Source: Pseudalkalibacillus sp. SCS-8
GTDB taxonomy: Bacteria; Bacillota; Bacilli; Bacillales; Fictibacillaceae
DNA length: 64,000 nt
Direction of reading: 5' to 3'
Assembly: GCF_040126055.1 (NCBI RefSeq)
Contig: NZ_CP143541.1
Coordinates: forward strand, 3,162,001-3,226,000
The stretch's first letter is position 1. Each line of letters opens with the position of its first letter. The notes below the pieces were generated by a model, which had not been told where the DNA came from, ran no database searches, and worked only from the letters and a program-made list of their open reading frames with translations. The translations under genes and the position numbers were made by a program. Below are positions 19,413 through 27,470 of the stretch, one piece after another.

Positions 19413-20417
19413 TTAAAACTGAATCAGCTTCGTTAAAGAAAACGAGCGTTTTTCCTGGATCTCTTTATACGCTTCTGACAGATCCTTCAGACAAACCACA
19501 TCAGTCGTATACGGACTCATATCAATCCGGAGGTTTTTCACAAGGCGGAGATACTCGGCCATGTTCCTGCCCTCTGTCCACCGGACGTAGCCATACGGAT
19601 AATCCACACCACCCTTTTCATAGCTCATATCGTATCTCCCTGGTCCTCCCGCTCGAGAAATGAGCATCCTCGCTTCCTTCGCAAACATCTTTTCTCGTGA
19701 AAAGTTCAAGTCCAGATCGCCTACAATGTTCACAACACCTCGATCACAGAGGAGATCCAAGCTCTCATCGATTAATGAGGTGTCTTTTCCGTTTGCACAT
19801 AAAATAGCGTGATCGACGCCTCTCCCATCGGTCATCCATTGAATAAAAGAAGTGAGGTCTTTCTGCTCATGAAACGTCGGTATCGCCGTAAATTGATGCA
19901 GCATTCGGCTACGCTGTTCCAATACATCAAAACCACATACTTGGTATGCTGCAGCATTGCCGATTTGTGCGATGATTTGACCGAGAACACCTAATCCAGC
20001 AACAAAAACCGATTCGCCGAACCGGATATCCGATTGGCGCAAGGCGTGTATCGCGATTGCACCTAAACCAGCCAATGCCGCTGATTTTGGATCCACCTCA
20101 TCAGGAACCTTGGCACACAAGTTTTTCGGAACAAGTAAATAGTTGGCATGTTTGACATAAGGTGCCCCATAACAGGCAACACGGTCTCCTACACTGAACC
20201 CTGTCATGTCCGGACTCACTTCAATCACTTTACCGACCGCACTATAACCGAGGTGTCGTAAACCCTGGTCACTACTTCTGATGAGCAAGCATTCTGTTCC
20301 AGGACTGATTGCGGAATACTCCGTTTCAAGCAGGAGATGACCTTTTTCGATTTTCGGGACGTCCATTTCGATCAATTCAACATTACGATCCTTTGCGGTA
20401 ACCACTTGATTCAACAT
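19413..20417 (-). CDS. Zinc-type alcohol/polyol dehydrogenase (MDR superfamily)
   Basis: A 334-residue medium-chain dehydrogenase. The GroES-like N-terminus has EYSAISPGTECLLI and a GYSAVGKVIEV loop, then GDRVACYG. The Rossmann part has VFVAGLGVLGQIIAQIG (about residue 160). The catalytic Cys-Gly-His of true zinc alcohol dehydrogenases is not obvious, as in the BchC- and ThrDH-like side branch often clustered with Gfo/Idh/MocA enzymes. The ATG at 20417 has AGGAGG upstream and lies 35 bases inside the end of the GntR gene. Confidence 0.8.
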   Translation of the reverse strand: MLNQVVTAKDRNVELIEMDVPKIEKGHLLLETEYSAISPGTECLLIRSSDQGLRHLGYSAVGKVIEVSPDMTGFSVGDRVACYGAPYVKHANYLLVPKNLCAKVPDEVDPKSAALAGLGAIAIHALRQSDIRFGESVFVAGLGVLGQIIAQIGNAAAYQVCGFDVLEQRSRMLHQFTAIPTFHEQKDLTSFIQWMTDGRGVDHAILCANGKDTSLIDESLDLLCDRGVVNIVGDLDLNFSREKMFAKEARMLISRAGGPGRYDMSYEKGGVDYPYGYVRWTEGRNMAEYLRLVKNLRIDMSPYTTDVVCLKDLSEAYKEIQEKRSFSLTKLIQF

Positions 20418-21807
20418 GATCGACCTCCTCTCTATGCATCGCACTCCGGTAAATCTGATGGTAAAACTCTTCTCCTCTGATTAGACCCGACCAATATAAT
20501 CTCAGTCGATCCTTGAATTGGCCCATTTGTTGCGTGGACAGCTCCAAATCATTGAACAATCGGTAAGTCGGAATGATTTCCCTGAACAAGTGGTATCGTC
20601 TCGGGCGATGGAATAAGCTCATATCCTCCCTGTCCTCTTCTTCAGCCACCTTCTTCAGCACAGGGATGCTCAACGTCTCATTGTAGATCCGCCGTTGGAC
20701 TTCTTCACCCTTCAAATAATTGATGAACACCCTGGCCGCATGCCGGTTTCTTGACTGCTTATTGATAGCAAGACCGATGATAAGCAGTAGCGTTTTCGCC
20801 TCATCCGAGTACGGTAAAGGAGCGATGTCGTAATCGAGATCCCCATCCTTGAAATGGTTCAAGCTGAAATAGGTCGCCATGATCATCGCAACCTTCTCGT
20901 CCTTAAAAAGCCGCTCTGCATCCGAGTCACTATCTGAAAGAAGATTCATACCCACTTTGCGCTCATTGAAAATTATCTTACCGACTTCAAATGCTCGTAA
21001 CAAAGACGTTTGATCGAAGTAGTCAGCCATTTTCTTGGAAATTTCAGATTGCATGAGAAAGATCGGCCAACGATTGACAGACATCGGATGAAAATAAAAG
21101 CCGAAAAGCTCACCATTCGTTCGTTTTTCAAGATCCTCAGCGATTTTGGTCACCTTTTCCCATTGCCAGCTGCTGTCTGGCTCACCAATCTGATGCTGAG
21201 CGAAAATCGAACGATTGTAACAGAGGATGACTGGAGAGAACGTCAACGGCTGGACCAGCTGACCGCCTAGCTGACTGAACGGTGCATTAAGGAACGAATA
21301 GATGCTCTCATCCCGTTCCATAAGCTCTAATTTCTCAATGTCCGTCCCCATTTCGACAAAATGTTGATGGTTGATCGTAATAACGTCAATCATGTCATTC
21401 TCGATATAATCAACCACGACCTGTGCATACTTCTCATAGGGTAATGCAACCAATTGAACACCGATGGAAGGGTATTTCTTCTTGAACGCTTCCACAAGCT
21501 CAAACAAATTCACTTCTTTCACTAAAGATGGATAATACCCGACACGCAGAGTCGTACAGGTGCTTGATACGTTGGACGAAACAACCGTACCGACCCTGGA
21601 CTTTTTTACGATCAAGCCCTCCTTCACAAGCTCGTCTAATCCTTTGCGCACGGAATTTTTGCTTAATTGAAATCGTTTGCCGATTGCAAGCTCAGAAGGC
21701 AGGAAATCACCTACTGGATATTTTCCGGTGACGATTTCACTTCTCAGCGTCGTTATCATATACTCCAATCGTTCCTTGAAGGTATCTCTCGTTAATTTTC
21801 CAACCAT
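20383..21807 (-). CDS. GntR-type regulator fused to a sugar-binding-protein-like domain
   Basis: A 474-residue cytoplasmic regulator. Residues about 8-75 form a GntR winged helix (ITTLRSEIVTGKYPVGDFLPSE, ELAIGKRFQLSKNSVRKGLDEL, then VKKSRVGTVV). Residues about 88-400 resemble a family-1 extracellular solute-binding protein without a signal peptide (VGYYPSLVKEV, YPSIGVQLVALPYEKY, ARVFINYLKGEEVQ). The usual GntR effector domains (FCD, UTRA) are absent. It lies inside the operon that encodes a sugar ABC importer, so it most likely senses the imported ligand. The final segment after about residue 410 is unassigned. Confidence 0.8.
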   Translation of the reverse strand: MVGKLTRDTFKERLEYMITTLRSEIVTGKYPVGDFLPSELAIGKRFQLSKNSVRKGLDELVKEGLIVKKSRVGTVVSSNVSSTCTTLRVGYYPSLVKEVNLFELVEAFKKKYPSIGVQLVALPYEKYAQVVVDYIENDMIDVITINHQHFVEMGTDIEKLELMERDESIYSFLNAPFSQLGGQLVQPLTFSPVILCYNRSIFAQHQIGEPDSSWQWEKVTKIAEDLEKRTNGELFGFYFHPMSVNRWPIFLMQSEISKKMADYFDQTSLLRAFEVGKIIFNERKVGMNLLSDSDSDAERLFKDEKVAMIMATYFSLNHFKDGDLDYDIAPLPYSDEAKTLLLIIGLAINKQSRNRHAARVFINYLKGEEVQRRIYNETLSIPVLKKVAEEEDREDMSLFHRPRRYHLFREIIPTYRLFNDLELSTQQMGQFKDRLRLYWSGLIRGEEFYHQIYRSAMHREEVDHVESSGYRKGS

Positions 21808-21835
21808 ACTCTCTACCTCTCATCTCTCCAGAAAA

Positions 21836-22645
21836 TCATTTCATACCTGTCAGTGCGATTCCTTTTACAAAATAGCGCTGGAAGAATAAGAAAATCAAAA
21901 ACGTCGGAATGAAAGAAACGACCGCACCAGCCATCTCAATTCCAAAATGACCTTCACGACTTAACATCGACGCGAGTCCGACCGTGATGGGATACATTTT
22001 CGACTCCGTCATGAAAATCAACGGTGTAAAGAAATCGTTCCAGTTCGTGATGAATGAGAAGGTTCCGACCGTCGCAATCACGGGCTTACACAACGGGAGC
22101 ATGATTCGCCAGAAGATCGTGAAATCATTGGCTCCATCGATATAGGCCGCTTCCTCCAAATCCTTCGGAAGGGTCATCATATACTGCCTGACGAAGAAGA
22201 CCCCCATGATTCCCCAGATTTCCGGAACGATTAACGGAAGATACGTATTGATCCACTGAAATTCACTGAACATGATATAGCGTGGAATGATGAGGAGCTG
22301 ACCTGGCATCATGACGACTGCCATCATCCCCCAGAAAATCACATTCTTAAATGGGAATTCTTTTTTTGCGAAAATATAGCCAAGCACTGCACAAAAGAAC
22401 ATCTGGGAAAAGACCGGAACAATCGTAATGATGATTGAATTGAAGATCCATCTTGCAAAGTCATTGTTTGTAAAGATATAAATGAAGTTTTGGACCGTGA
22501 ACTCAGCATCCAACCATTCCGATGGGCTTCCGATCGCCTGTTCAATATTCTGGAATGATCCCAGCAACATGATGACGAAGGGGATCAAAAACATTAGACT
22601 GAGTGCGGTGAGAAACAGGTATAGCGGCCATGAGCGAATTGCCAT
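21836..22645 (-). CDS. Carbohydrate ABC transporter permease (MalG type)
   Basis: A 269-residue inner-membrane permease with six predicted helices. The EAA loop is visible as DLEEAAYIDGANDFTIFWRI, about residue 165-185, followed by LPLCKPV. The C-terminus YFVKGIALTGMK is typical of MalG-type CUT1 permeases. With the neighbouring MalF-type permease it forms the channel of a sugar importer. No ATP-binding subunit is encoded nearby; CUT1 systems of bacilli often share MsmX, and I infer that here. Confidence 0.93.
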   Translation of the reverse strand: MAIRSWPLYLFLTALSLMFLIPFVIMLLGSFQNIEQAIGSPSEWLDAEFTVQNFIYIFTNNDFARWIFNSIIITIVPVFSQMFFCAVLGYIFAKKEFPFKNVIFWGMMAVVMMPGQLLIIPRYIMFSEFQWINTYLPLIVPEIWGIMGVFFVRQYMMTLPKDLEEAAYIDGANDFTIFWRIMLPLCKPVIATVGTFSFITNWNDFFTPLIFMTESKMYPITVGLASMLSREGHFGIEMAGAVVSFIPTFLIFLFFQRYFVKGIALTGMK

Positions 22646-22660
22646 ATGCTTTTTCCCCCT

Positions 22661-23611
22661 TTACTTATAGCTGACATCTTTACTTAAATACTTTCGTTGC
22701 AAGAGCGATAATCCGAAAACGATGAAGAACAAAATATACGCTAGAACACTTGCATATCCGAGACGTAACGAATTGAATCCTTCTTGATAGAGATAGTACA
22801 CGATGGTCGTCGTCGCATAGTTCGGACCACCACCGGTCAACAGATACGCTGAATCAAAGATTTGGAATGATCCAATCGTCGTAATAATGCCGACATAGAA
22901 ATGGATCGGCAGCAATAAAGGAAACGTGATTTTCCAGAATGTCTTCCATTTATTCGCCCCATCGATTCTAGCCGCTTCATAATATTCGCCGGGAATGGAT
23001 TGAAGCCCAGCGAAGTAATAGATCATCGTACTTCCACAAACCTTGAAGATACTTAAAGCAGCAAGAACCCACAACGCTTGCTTCGAGCTCGCCAAAAAGA
23101 GCTGCGGCTCAAGTCCGATAAGCGCGAACATCCCATTGATGAATCCTTCCTTCGTCCCTTTGAAGAGCCATGCCCAGATTCCCGAAATGACAACAAAGGA
23201 TGTGACGACAGGCAGGAAGAAGATCCCTTTGAAAATCCCTGATGCTTTGCGTCCGGAATCAATCAAGAGGGCAAGTACAAGTCCCAGTGCCATCGTGGGT
23301 AAGATGTACATGACAGAAAACTTGATCGTGACCCAGATCGCTTTCCAGGCAAGTTTGTCCTGAAAAAATTGCTTCCAGTTTTCAAGTCCGACAAAGGTCG
23401 GCGTCCCGATGACCGGCCAGTCCATGAAAGTCAGCACAAGACTGAAGCCGATCGGGAACAATTGAAAGATGAAGAAGTGGATCAGGATCGGAATCAAGAA
23501 CACATAGACGATGGCATTCTTATTGAATTCCGTCTTCATTCGGTCAATCAACGGTTTTTTCACACGTTTTTCCCTTGCGGACGTTCGTATAGAGAGGTTC
23601 GGGTTTTCCAT
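22661..23611 (-). CDS. Carbohydrate ABC transporter permease (MalF type)
   Basis: A 316-residue permease with six helices after a basic N-terminal tail. The segment FIFQLFPIGFSLVLTFMDW marks the first helix, and the EAA loop is EYYEAARIDGANKWKTFWKI (about residue 212-232), followed by TFPLLLPI. It lies 15 bases upstream of the MalG-type gene and downstream of the binding protein, the standard CUT1 order. Confidence 0.93.
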   Translation of the reverse strand: MENPNLSIRTSAREKRVKKPLIDRMKTEFNKNAIVYVFLIPILIHFFIFQLFPIGFSLVLTFMDWPVIGTPTFVGLENWKQFFQDKLAWKAIWVTIKFSVMYILPTMALGLVLALLIDSGRKASGIFKGIFFLPVVTSFVVISGIWAWLFKGTKEGFINGMFALIGLEPQLFLASSKQALWVLAALSIFKVCGSTMIYYFAGLQSIPGEYYEAARIDGANKWKTFWKITFPLLLPIHFYVGIITTIGSFQIFDSAYLLTGGGPNYATTTIVYYLYQEGFNSLRLGYASVLAYILFFIVFGLSLLQRKYLSKDVSYK

Positions 23612-23717
23612 TGAATGTCACCACCTTTATGTATAGACCGTAAACGCATCCTTGCTAAACTTGCTGGAATGGAAGATAGGTGAGCAAAGAAACTCACCTA
23701 TCGAACCAACCTATTCA

Positions 23718-24989
23718 TCAATCCAATTTGTCGACTTCAGATTGTATCGCTTCTGCTGCAGCTTTTGCAGCTTCCTCCGGTGATTTCGTACCTTCAAGCA
23801 TCGCCTGTACTTCTGCTTGGACTTTCGGAATGACACTACGAGAAGCCGGGTGCATGACGCCAGGTTTTGCATATTGGACGTACTCTGAAAGCTGCTTCAT
23901 TTTCGGGTTGTCATCAAACATGCTTGCCGCTGATTCCCTTGGTGGTAAATAACCCGTCAACTCGTTGAATTGGATCGTATTGTCTTTATTCGTGATATGT
24001 TTAATGAAGGCAGCAGCCGTCGGTTTGTTCTTGCTGTTTGAAGGCATCGTGAACATTCCTGTTACACCGAATCCTGCTGTTTCCTCTTCCTTCAACGGTG
24101 GTCCGATGACGTAATCTTCAAATCCTTCTGATTTCATCGCTGTTATGGCTGATTGCGCATACCATCCTGACATCATCTTGTTTTCCATGAATAAGTTGAA
24201 TTGATTCAAAGCGTTGATTGAATCCTTAGGGATATATTCTTTTTGATACCATTCATTCACCTTTTTGAACGCTTTGACTGCCGCAGCATCGTTGACCTTC
24301 ACTTCACCTTCTGGCGTAAGGATTTCTCCACCTGCTTGCCAGATCAATGGATAAAGCGTGGCATTCAGGGTGTTCGATCCTTCAAAGTTCCGTGCATAAT
24401 ACCCAGCGTCAACTGCTTTCTTTGCCCAGTCCTCATATTCCGCCCATGTCGTTGGGAGACTGTTCGGATCGAGACCGAGTTCTTCTAAAATCGTTGTATT
24501 GTAGTAATACGTCTGCACCTCTCTTAAGATTGGAAGCGCATACAATTTACCCCCATATGTAGCTGCTTCTAAGGATGATTCCGTAAAATCTTCTGTATCT
24601 TCATCCTCTAAATACTTGGATAGTGGTTCGAGGACGCCTTTGTCTGCAAATTGGGTCATCTGATCCGGAATGATATAAAAGACATCTGGTCCAGAGTTGG
24701 CTGCAAGGGCTGTCAAAATCTTCTGTTCACGATTCGCCCAAGGTATTTCTTCGAACTTGACCGTTGCATCCGGGTACTTCTCTTCAAAGGTCGATTTGAT
24801 GTCATCCCACATCTTCGTCTGTTTATCCTTCAAATCCTCACCAACAAACGGCATTGTCCAAACTGTAATCTCACCTTCTACTTTTCCATCTGCGTCATTG
24901 GAAGCTTCCTGGTCACTACAAGCACTCAAGATCATCGACGCAACCAACATCATAACCATCATGAATGAAAATGTTTTCTTTCCTCTCAT
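23718..24989 (-). CDS. ABC sugar-binding lipoprotein
   Basis: A 423-residue family-1 solute-binding protein. It begins with a lipoprotein signal (MMLVASMILSACSDQE, lipobox LSAC, Cys about residue 23). The mature protein has EGEITVWTMPFVGEDLKDKQ, GPDVFYIIPDQMTQFADKG and YYNTTILEELGLDPNSLP, all typical of CUT1 sugar-binding proteins. It is the first gene of the minus-strand operon, with AAAGGGAGGG before the ATG and a good SigA promoter upstream. It is anchored outside the membrane and delivers substrate to the two permeases. Confidence 0.93.
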   Translation of the reverse strand: MRGKKTFSFMMVMMLVASMILSACSDQEASNDADGKVEGEITVWTMPFVGEDLKDKQTKMWDDIKSTFEEKYPDATVKFEEIPWANREQKILTALAANSGPDVFYIIPDQMTQFADKGVLEPLSKYLEDEDTEDFTESSLEAATYGGKLYALPILREVQTYYYNTTILEELGLDPNSLPTTWAEYEDWAKKAVDAGYYARNFEGSNTLNATLYPLIWQAGGEILTPEGEVKVNDAAAVKAFKKVNEWYQKEYIPKDSINALNQFNLFMENKMMSGWYAQSAITAMKSEGFEDYVIGPPLKEEETAGFGVTGMFTMPSNSKNKPTAAAFIKHITNKDNTIQFNELTGYLPPRESAASMFDDNPKMKQLSEYVQYAKPGVMHPASRSVIPKVQAEVQAMLEGTKSPEEAAKAAAEAIQSEVDKLD

Positions 24990-25031
24990 TTTTTACCCTC
25001 CCTTTAATTTGCAATGCATCCAACACCCAAC

Positions 25032-25049
25032 TGGTTCACATCTGGTTCT
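25032..25049. promoter_or_regulatory. Putative operator: TGGTTC direct repeats downstream of the importer promoter
   Basis: TGGTTCA at 25032-25038 and TGGTTCT at 25043-25049 are spaced 11 bp apart, one helical turn, and lie just downstream of the -10 of the importer operon. The same word recurs as TGAACCA at 25187-25193 and TGGTTCA at 25230-25236. This spacing and placement suggest repressor binding; the binding protein is unproven. Confidence 0.45.
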
Positions 25050-25057
25050 TCATTTAC

Positions 25058-25086
25058 AGAATAAGTAAGAATGATGAAGCAGTCAA
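25058..25086 (-). promoter_or_regulatory. SigA promoter of the importer/catabolic operon
   Basis: On the minus strand TTGACT (25081-25086) and TATTCT (25058-25063) are separated by exactly 17 bp, about 70 bases upstream of the binding-protein start. The TGGTTC repeats lie directly downstream. Confidence 0.75.
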
Positions 25087-25271
25087 TTGAATTTAATGAA
25101 TTTTATGACTATTTAGAAATCTACTCTATTTAAAGACACACAACAGATATCGAGGATTTCCCTTTCGTTATAAGACTCTCTTATGATGAACCAATTGTAG
25201 ACCAGAGTTTCGTATCTTCTCATGCCAGCTGGTTCATGTTTCCTCATACGATTTAAAGACATCATAAAGAC

Positions 25272-25301
25272 TTGTTTTGAAAATAAGGGTCAACTTACAA
25301 T
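25272..25301 (+). promoter_or_regulatory. Candidate promoter of the divergent epimerase operon
   Basis: TTGTTT at 25272-25277 and TACAAT at 25296-25301 with an 18-bp spacer lie 33 bases before the epimerase gene. The -35 is imperfect. The rest of the 24990-25334 divergent gap holds the opposite promoter and the TGGTTC motifs. Confidence 0.5.
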
Positions 25302-25334
25302 CAGGAATAAGAAGGAAATGAAGGAGTTGAAGGT

Positions 25335-26351
25335 ATGCAGACATTGGAAGAGCTTGAGCATGTCATGTGCTCACCGACTCAGGAATTGATCGATGACCTT
25401 GATTCATTGGATGGGGATATCATGATCCTCGGTGTAGGCGGTAAGATGGGACCGACCCTTGCAAAGCTTGCAAAAAGGGCTGTCGACAAAGGTACGAAAG
25501 CGAAAACCATTTACGGTGTTTCGCGCTTCTCTTCACCTGAATTACAAGAGGAGCTTGAGGCTGCAGGTATCAAAACGATTGCAGCTGATCTGTTGAATGA
25601 AGAGGATCTGGATGATCTTCCCGAAATGAAGAACATCATCTATATGGCAGGGACGAAATTTGGAACATCTGGTAACGAATCCTTTACATGGGCGATGAAC
25701 ACGTACCTGCCAGGGCGCGTTGCCGAGCGTTTCAAGAATTCAAGAATCGTCGTCTTTTCAACAGGAAACGTCTATCCGTTCTCGACAATCACCCAGAAAT
25801 GCGTCGATGAAAAGACCCCAGCAGACCCGCTAGGTGAATATGCGCAGTCCTGCTTAGGAAGGGAGCGCATCACAACACATTTTTCCAAGCAAAACAATAC
25901 GCCTGTGCTCTTTTTCCGACTGAATTATGCCATCGATATGCGTTATGGTATCCTGCACGAAATCGCCAATCAGGTGAAATCAGGGCGACCGATTGATCTC
26001 TCCATGGGTCACGTCAATGTCATCTGGCAAGGAGATGCAAACACCTACGCACTCCGGTCGTTACGTCATTGTACGAATCCTCCGAATATCTTGAATGTGA
26101 CTGGACCTGAGACAGTATCCATCCGATGGTTGGCAGAGATGTTTGGTGAGGCTTTCGGTGTAGAACCCGTCTTCAATAATGAAGAACGACCTACTGCACT
26201 ACTTTCTAATGCGTCCAAAGCCCATCAGCTTTTCGGATATCCGAAAGTGACATTGATGCAAATGATCAACTGGACAGTGGAATGGATCAATGCTGACGGG
26301 GCAACCCTCAACAAACCGACCCATTTTCAAGAACGTAAAGGAGCTTTTTAG
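25335..26351 (+). CDS. NAD-dependent epimerase/dehydratase (extended SDR)
   Basis: A 338-residue enzyme. The nucleotide-binding region is ILGVGGKMGPTLAKLAK (about residue 31-47), a variant of the SDR GxxGxxG. The stretch NIIYMAGTKFG and then VVFSTGNVYPFS fit the extended-SDR core; the catalytic YxxxK appears altered, with YAQSCLGRE in the expected place, so the Lys is not obvious. C-terminal NVTGPETVSIRWLAEMFGEAFG is family-like. It starts the plus-strand operon, with AAGGAG upstream, and is followed one base after its stop by the aldolase gene. Confidence 0.8.
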   Translation: MQTLEELEHVMCSPTQELIDDLDSLDGDIMILGVGGKMGPTLAKLAKRAVDKGTKAKTIYGVSRFSSPELQEELEAAGIKTIAADLLNEEDLDDLPEMKNIIYMAGTKFGTSGNESFTWAMNTYLPGRVAERFKNSRIVVFSTGNVYPFSTITQKCVDEKTPADPLGEYAQSCLGRERITTHFSKQNNTPVLFFRLNYAIDMRYGILHEIANQVKSGRPIDLSMGHVNVIWQGDANTYALRSLRHCTNPPNILNVTGPETVSIRWLAEMFGEAFGVEPVFNNEERPTALLSNASKAHQLFGYPKVTLMQMINWTVEWINADGATLNKPTHFQERKGAF

Positions 26352-26352
26352 G

Positions 26353-27414
26353 ATGCTGAAGCCAGATATTAAAGCATTGCTTCATGAGGGAACCGTCATT
26401 CCTGCCCATCCTCTTGCACTGCATGAGGATCGCACATTGGATACGGACGGCCAACGAGCACTAACCCGTTATTACCTTGATGCAGGCGCAGGTGGTATCG
26501 CAGTCGGTGTCCATACGACCCAATTCGAAATCAGGGAACATCGGCTTTATGAGCGCGTTCTCCAGCTTGCTGCTGAAGAAGTCCAAACGCACGGTAAAAC
26601 CGGACCGTTCATCAAGGTAGCCGGTGTGAGTGGGCCAATCAGTCAAGCTGTTAAGGAAGCGGAAATCGCGAGACGCCTCGGATACGATCTTGTCCTTTTA
26701 AGTATGGGGGGCTTGAACGATTTGAGTGAAGAGGAGCTTCTTGAACGCACAAAAAAAGTAGCCGACATCATGCCTGTATTCGGCTTTTATTTGCAAACCG
26801 CTGTTGGAGGACGGACGTTATCCTTTGATTTCTGGAAAGCGTTTTGTGAGATTGATAATGTCCATGCCGTTAAAATGGCACCCTTCAACAGGTATCAAAC
26901 GTTAGATGTTGTCCGAGCCGTTTGTGAGTCTTCTCGTCGGGACGAGATCGCCTTGTATACCGGAAATGATGATAATATCGTAATCGATCTTCTTACGACC
27001 TATCGCTTCCCTGTCGGCTATGAAGTCGTAACGAAGGAAATCGTAGGAGGACTGCTTGGTCACTGGGCCGTATGGACGAAGGAAGCTGTCGACCTGTTCC
27101 AACGGATTCAAGCTGCCAAGAAGAGTGGCATCATAGACAGTGAATGGCTTACGATTGCGGCAGAAGTAACAGACATAAATGCTGCCTTGTTTGATACCCA
27201 GAATCAATTCAAAGGCTGCATCGCCGGAATCAATGAAGTGCTGGCCCAGCAAGGGTTGCTGAAAGGATCATGGTGCCTCTCCGATCATGAAAAGTTGAGT
27301 CCTGGACAACGAGAAGAAATCGAAAGGGTGAAAAAAGCTTATCCACACTTATGCAATGACCGATTCGTAGAAGAAAATGCTGCAACATGGCGGCAGGAAT
27401 TACACTCGAAGTAA
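26353..27414 (+). CDS. DHDPS-family aldolase/lyase
   Basis: A 353-residue class I aldolase of the DHDPS/NAL/KDG-aldolase superfamily. It shows an N-terminal strand with GTVIPAHPLALHEDR, GAGGIAVGVHTTQF in place of the usual G-T/S-T-G-E loop, the Tyr of FGFYLQTAVGG (about residue 146), and the Schiff-base Lys candidate in HAVKMAPFNRY (about 174). Members cleave or build 2-oxo acids, or act as hydratases. It is longer than typical (about 300). The ATG at 26353 has AAAGGAG nine bases upstream; the more upstream ATG would overlap the epimerase gene. It probably cleaves the acid product of the dehydrogenases; this is inference. Confidence 0.8.
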   Translation: MLKPDIKALLHEGTVIPAHPLALHEDRTLDTDGQRALTRYYLDAGAGGIAVGVHTTQFEIREHRLYERVLQLAAEEVQTHGKTGPFIKVAGVSGPISQAVKEAEIARRLGYDLVLLSMGGLNDLSEEELLERTKKVADIMPVFGFYLQTAVGGRTLSFDFWKAFCEIDNVHAVKMAPFNRYQTLDVVRAVCESSRRDEIALYTGNDDNIVIDLLTTYRFPVGYEVVTKEIVGGLLGHWAVWTKEAVDLFQRIQAAKKSGIIDSEWLTIAAEVTDINAALFDTQNQFKGCIAGINEVLAQQGLLKGSWCLSDHEKLSPGQREEIERVKKAYPHLCNDRFVEENAATWRQELHSK

Positions 27415-27470
27415 AGAATTTTCTAAGAAGGTGTTCTTTTAATTTTACACATGATCGAGGTGTTCTTCCT

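Noticed and set aside
24990..25334. Catabolite-repression (cre) site in the divergent promoter gap.
   Set aside because: No sequence close enough to TGWAANCGNTNWCA was found by eye; the TGGTTCA words do not fit it.
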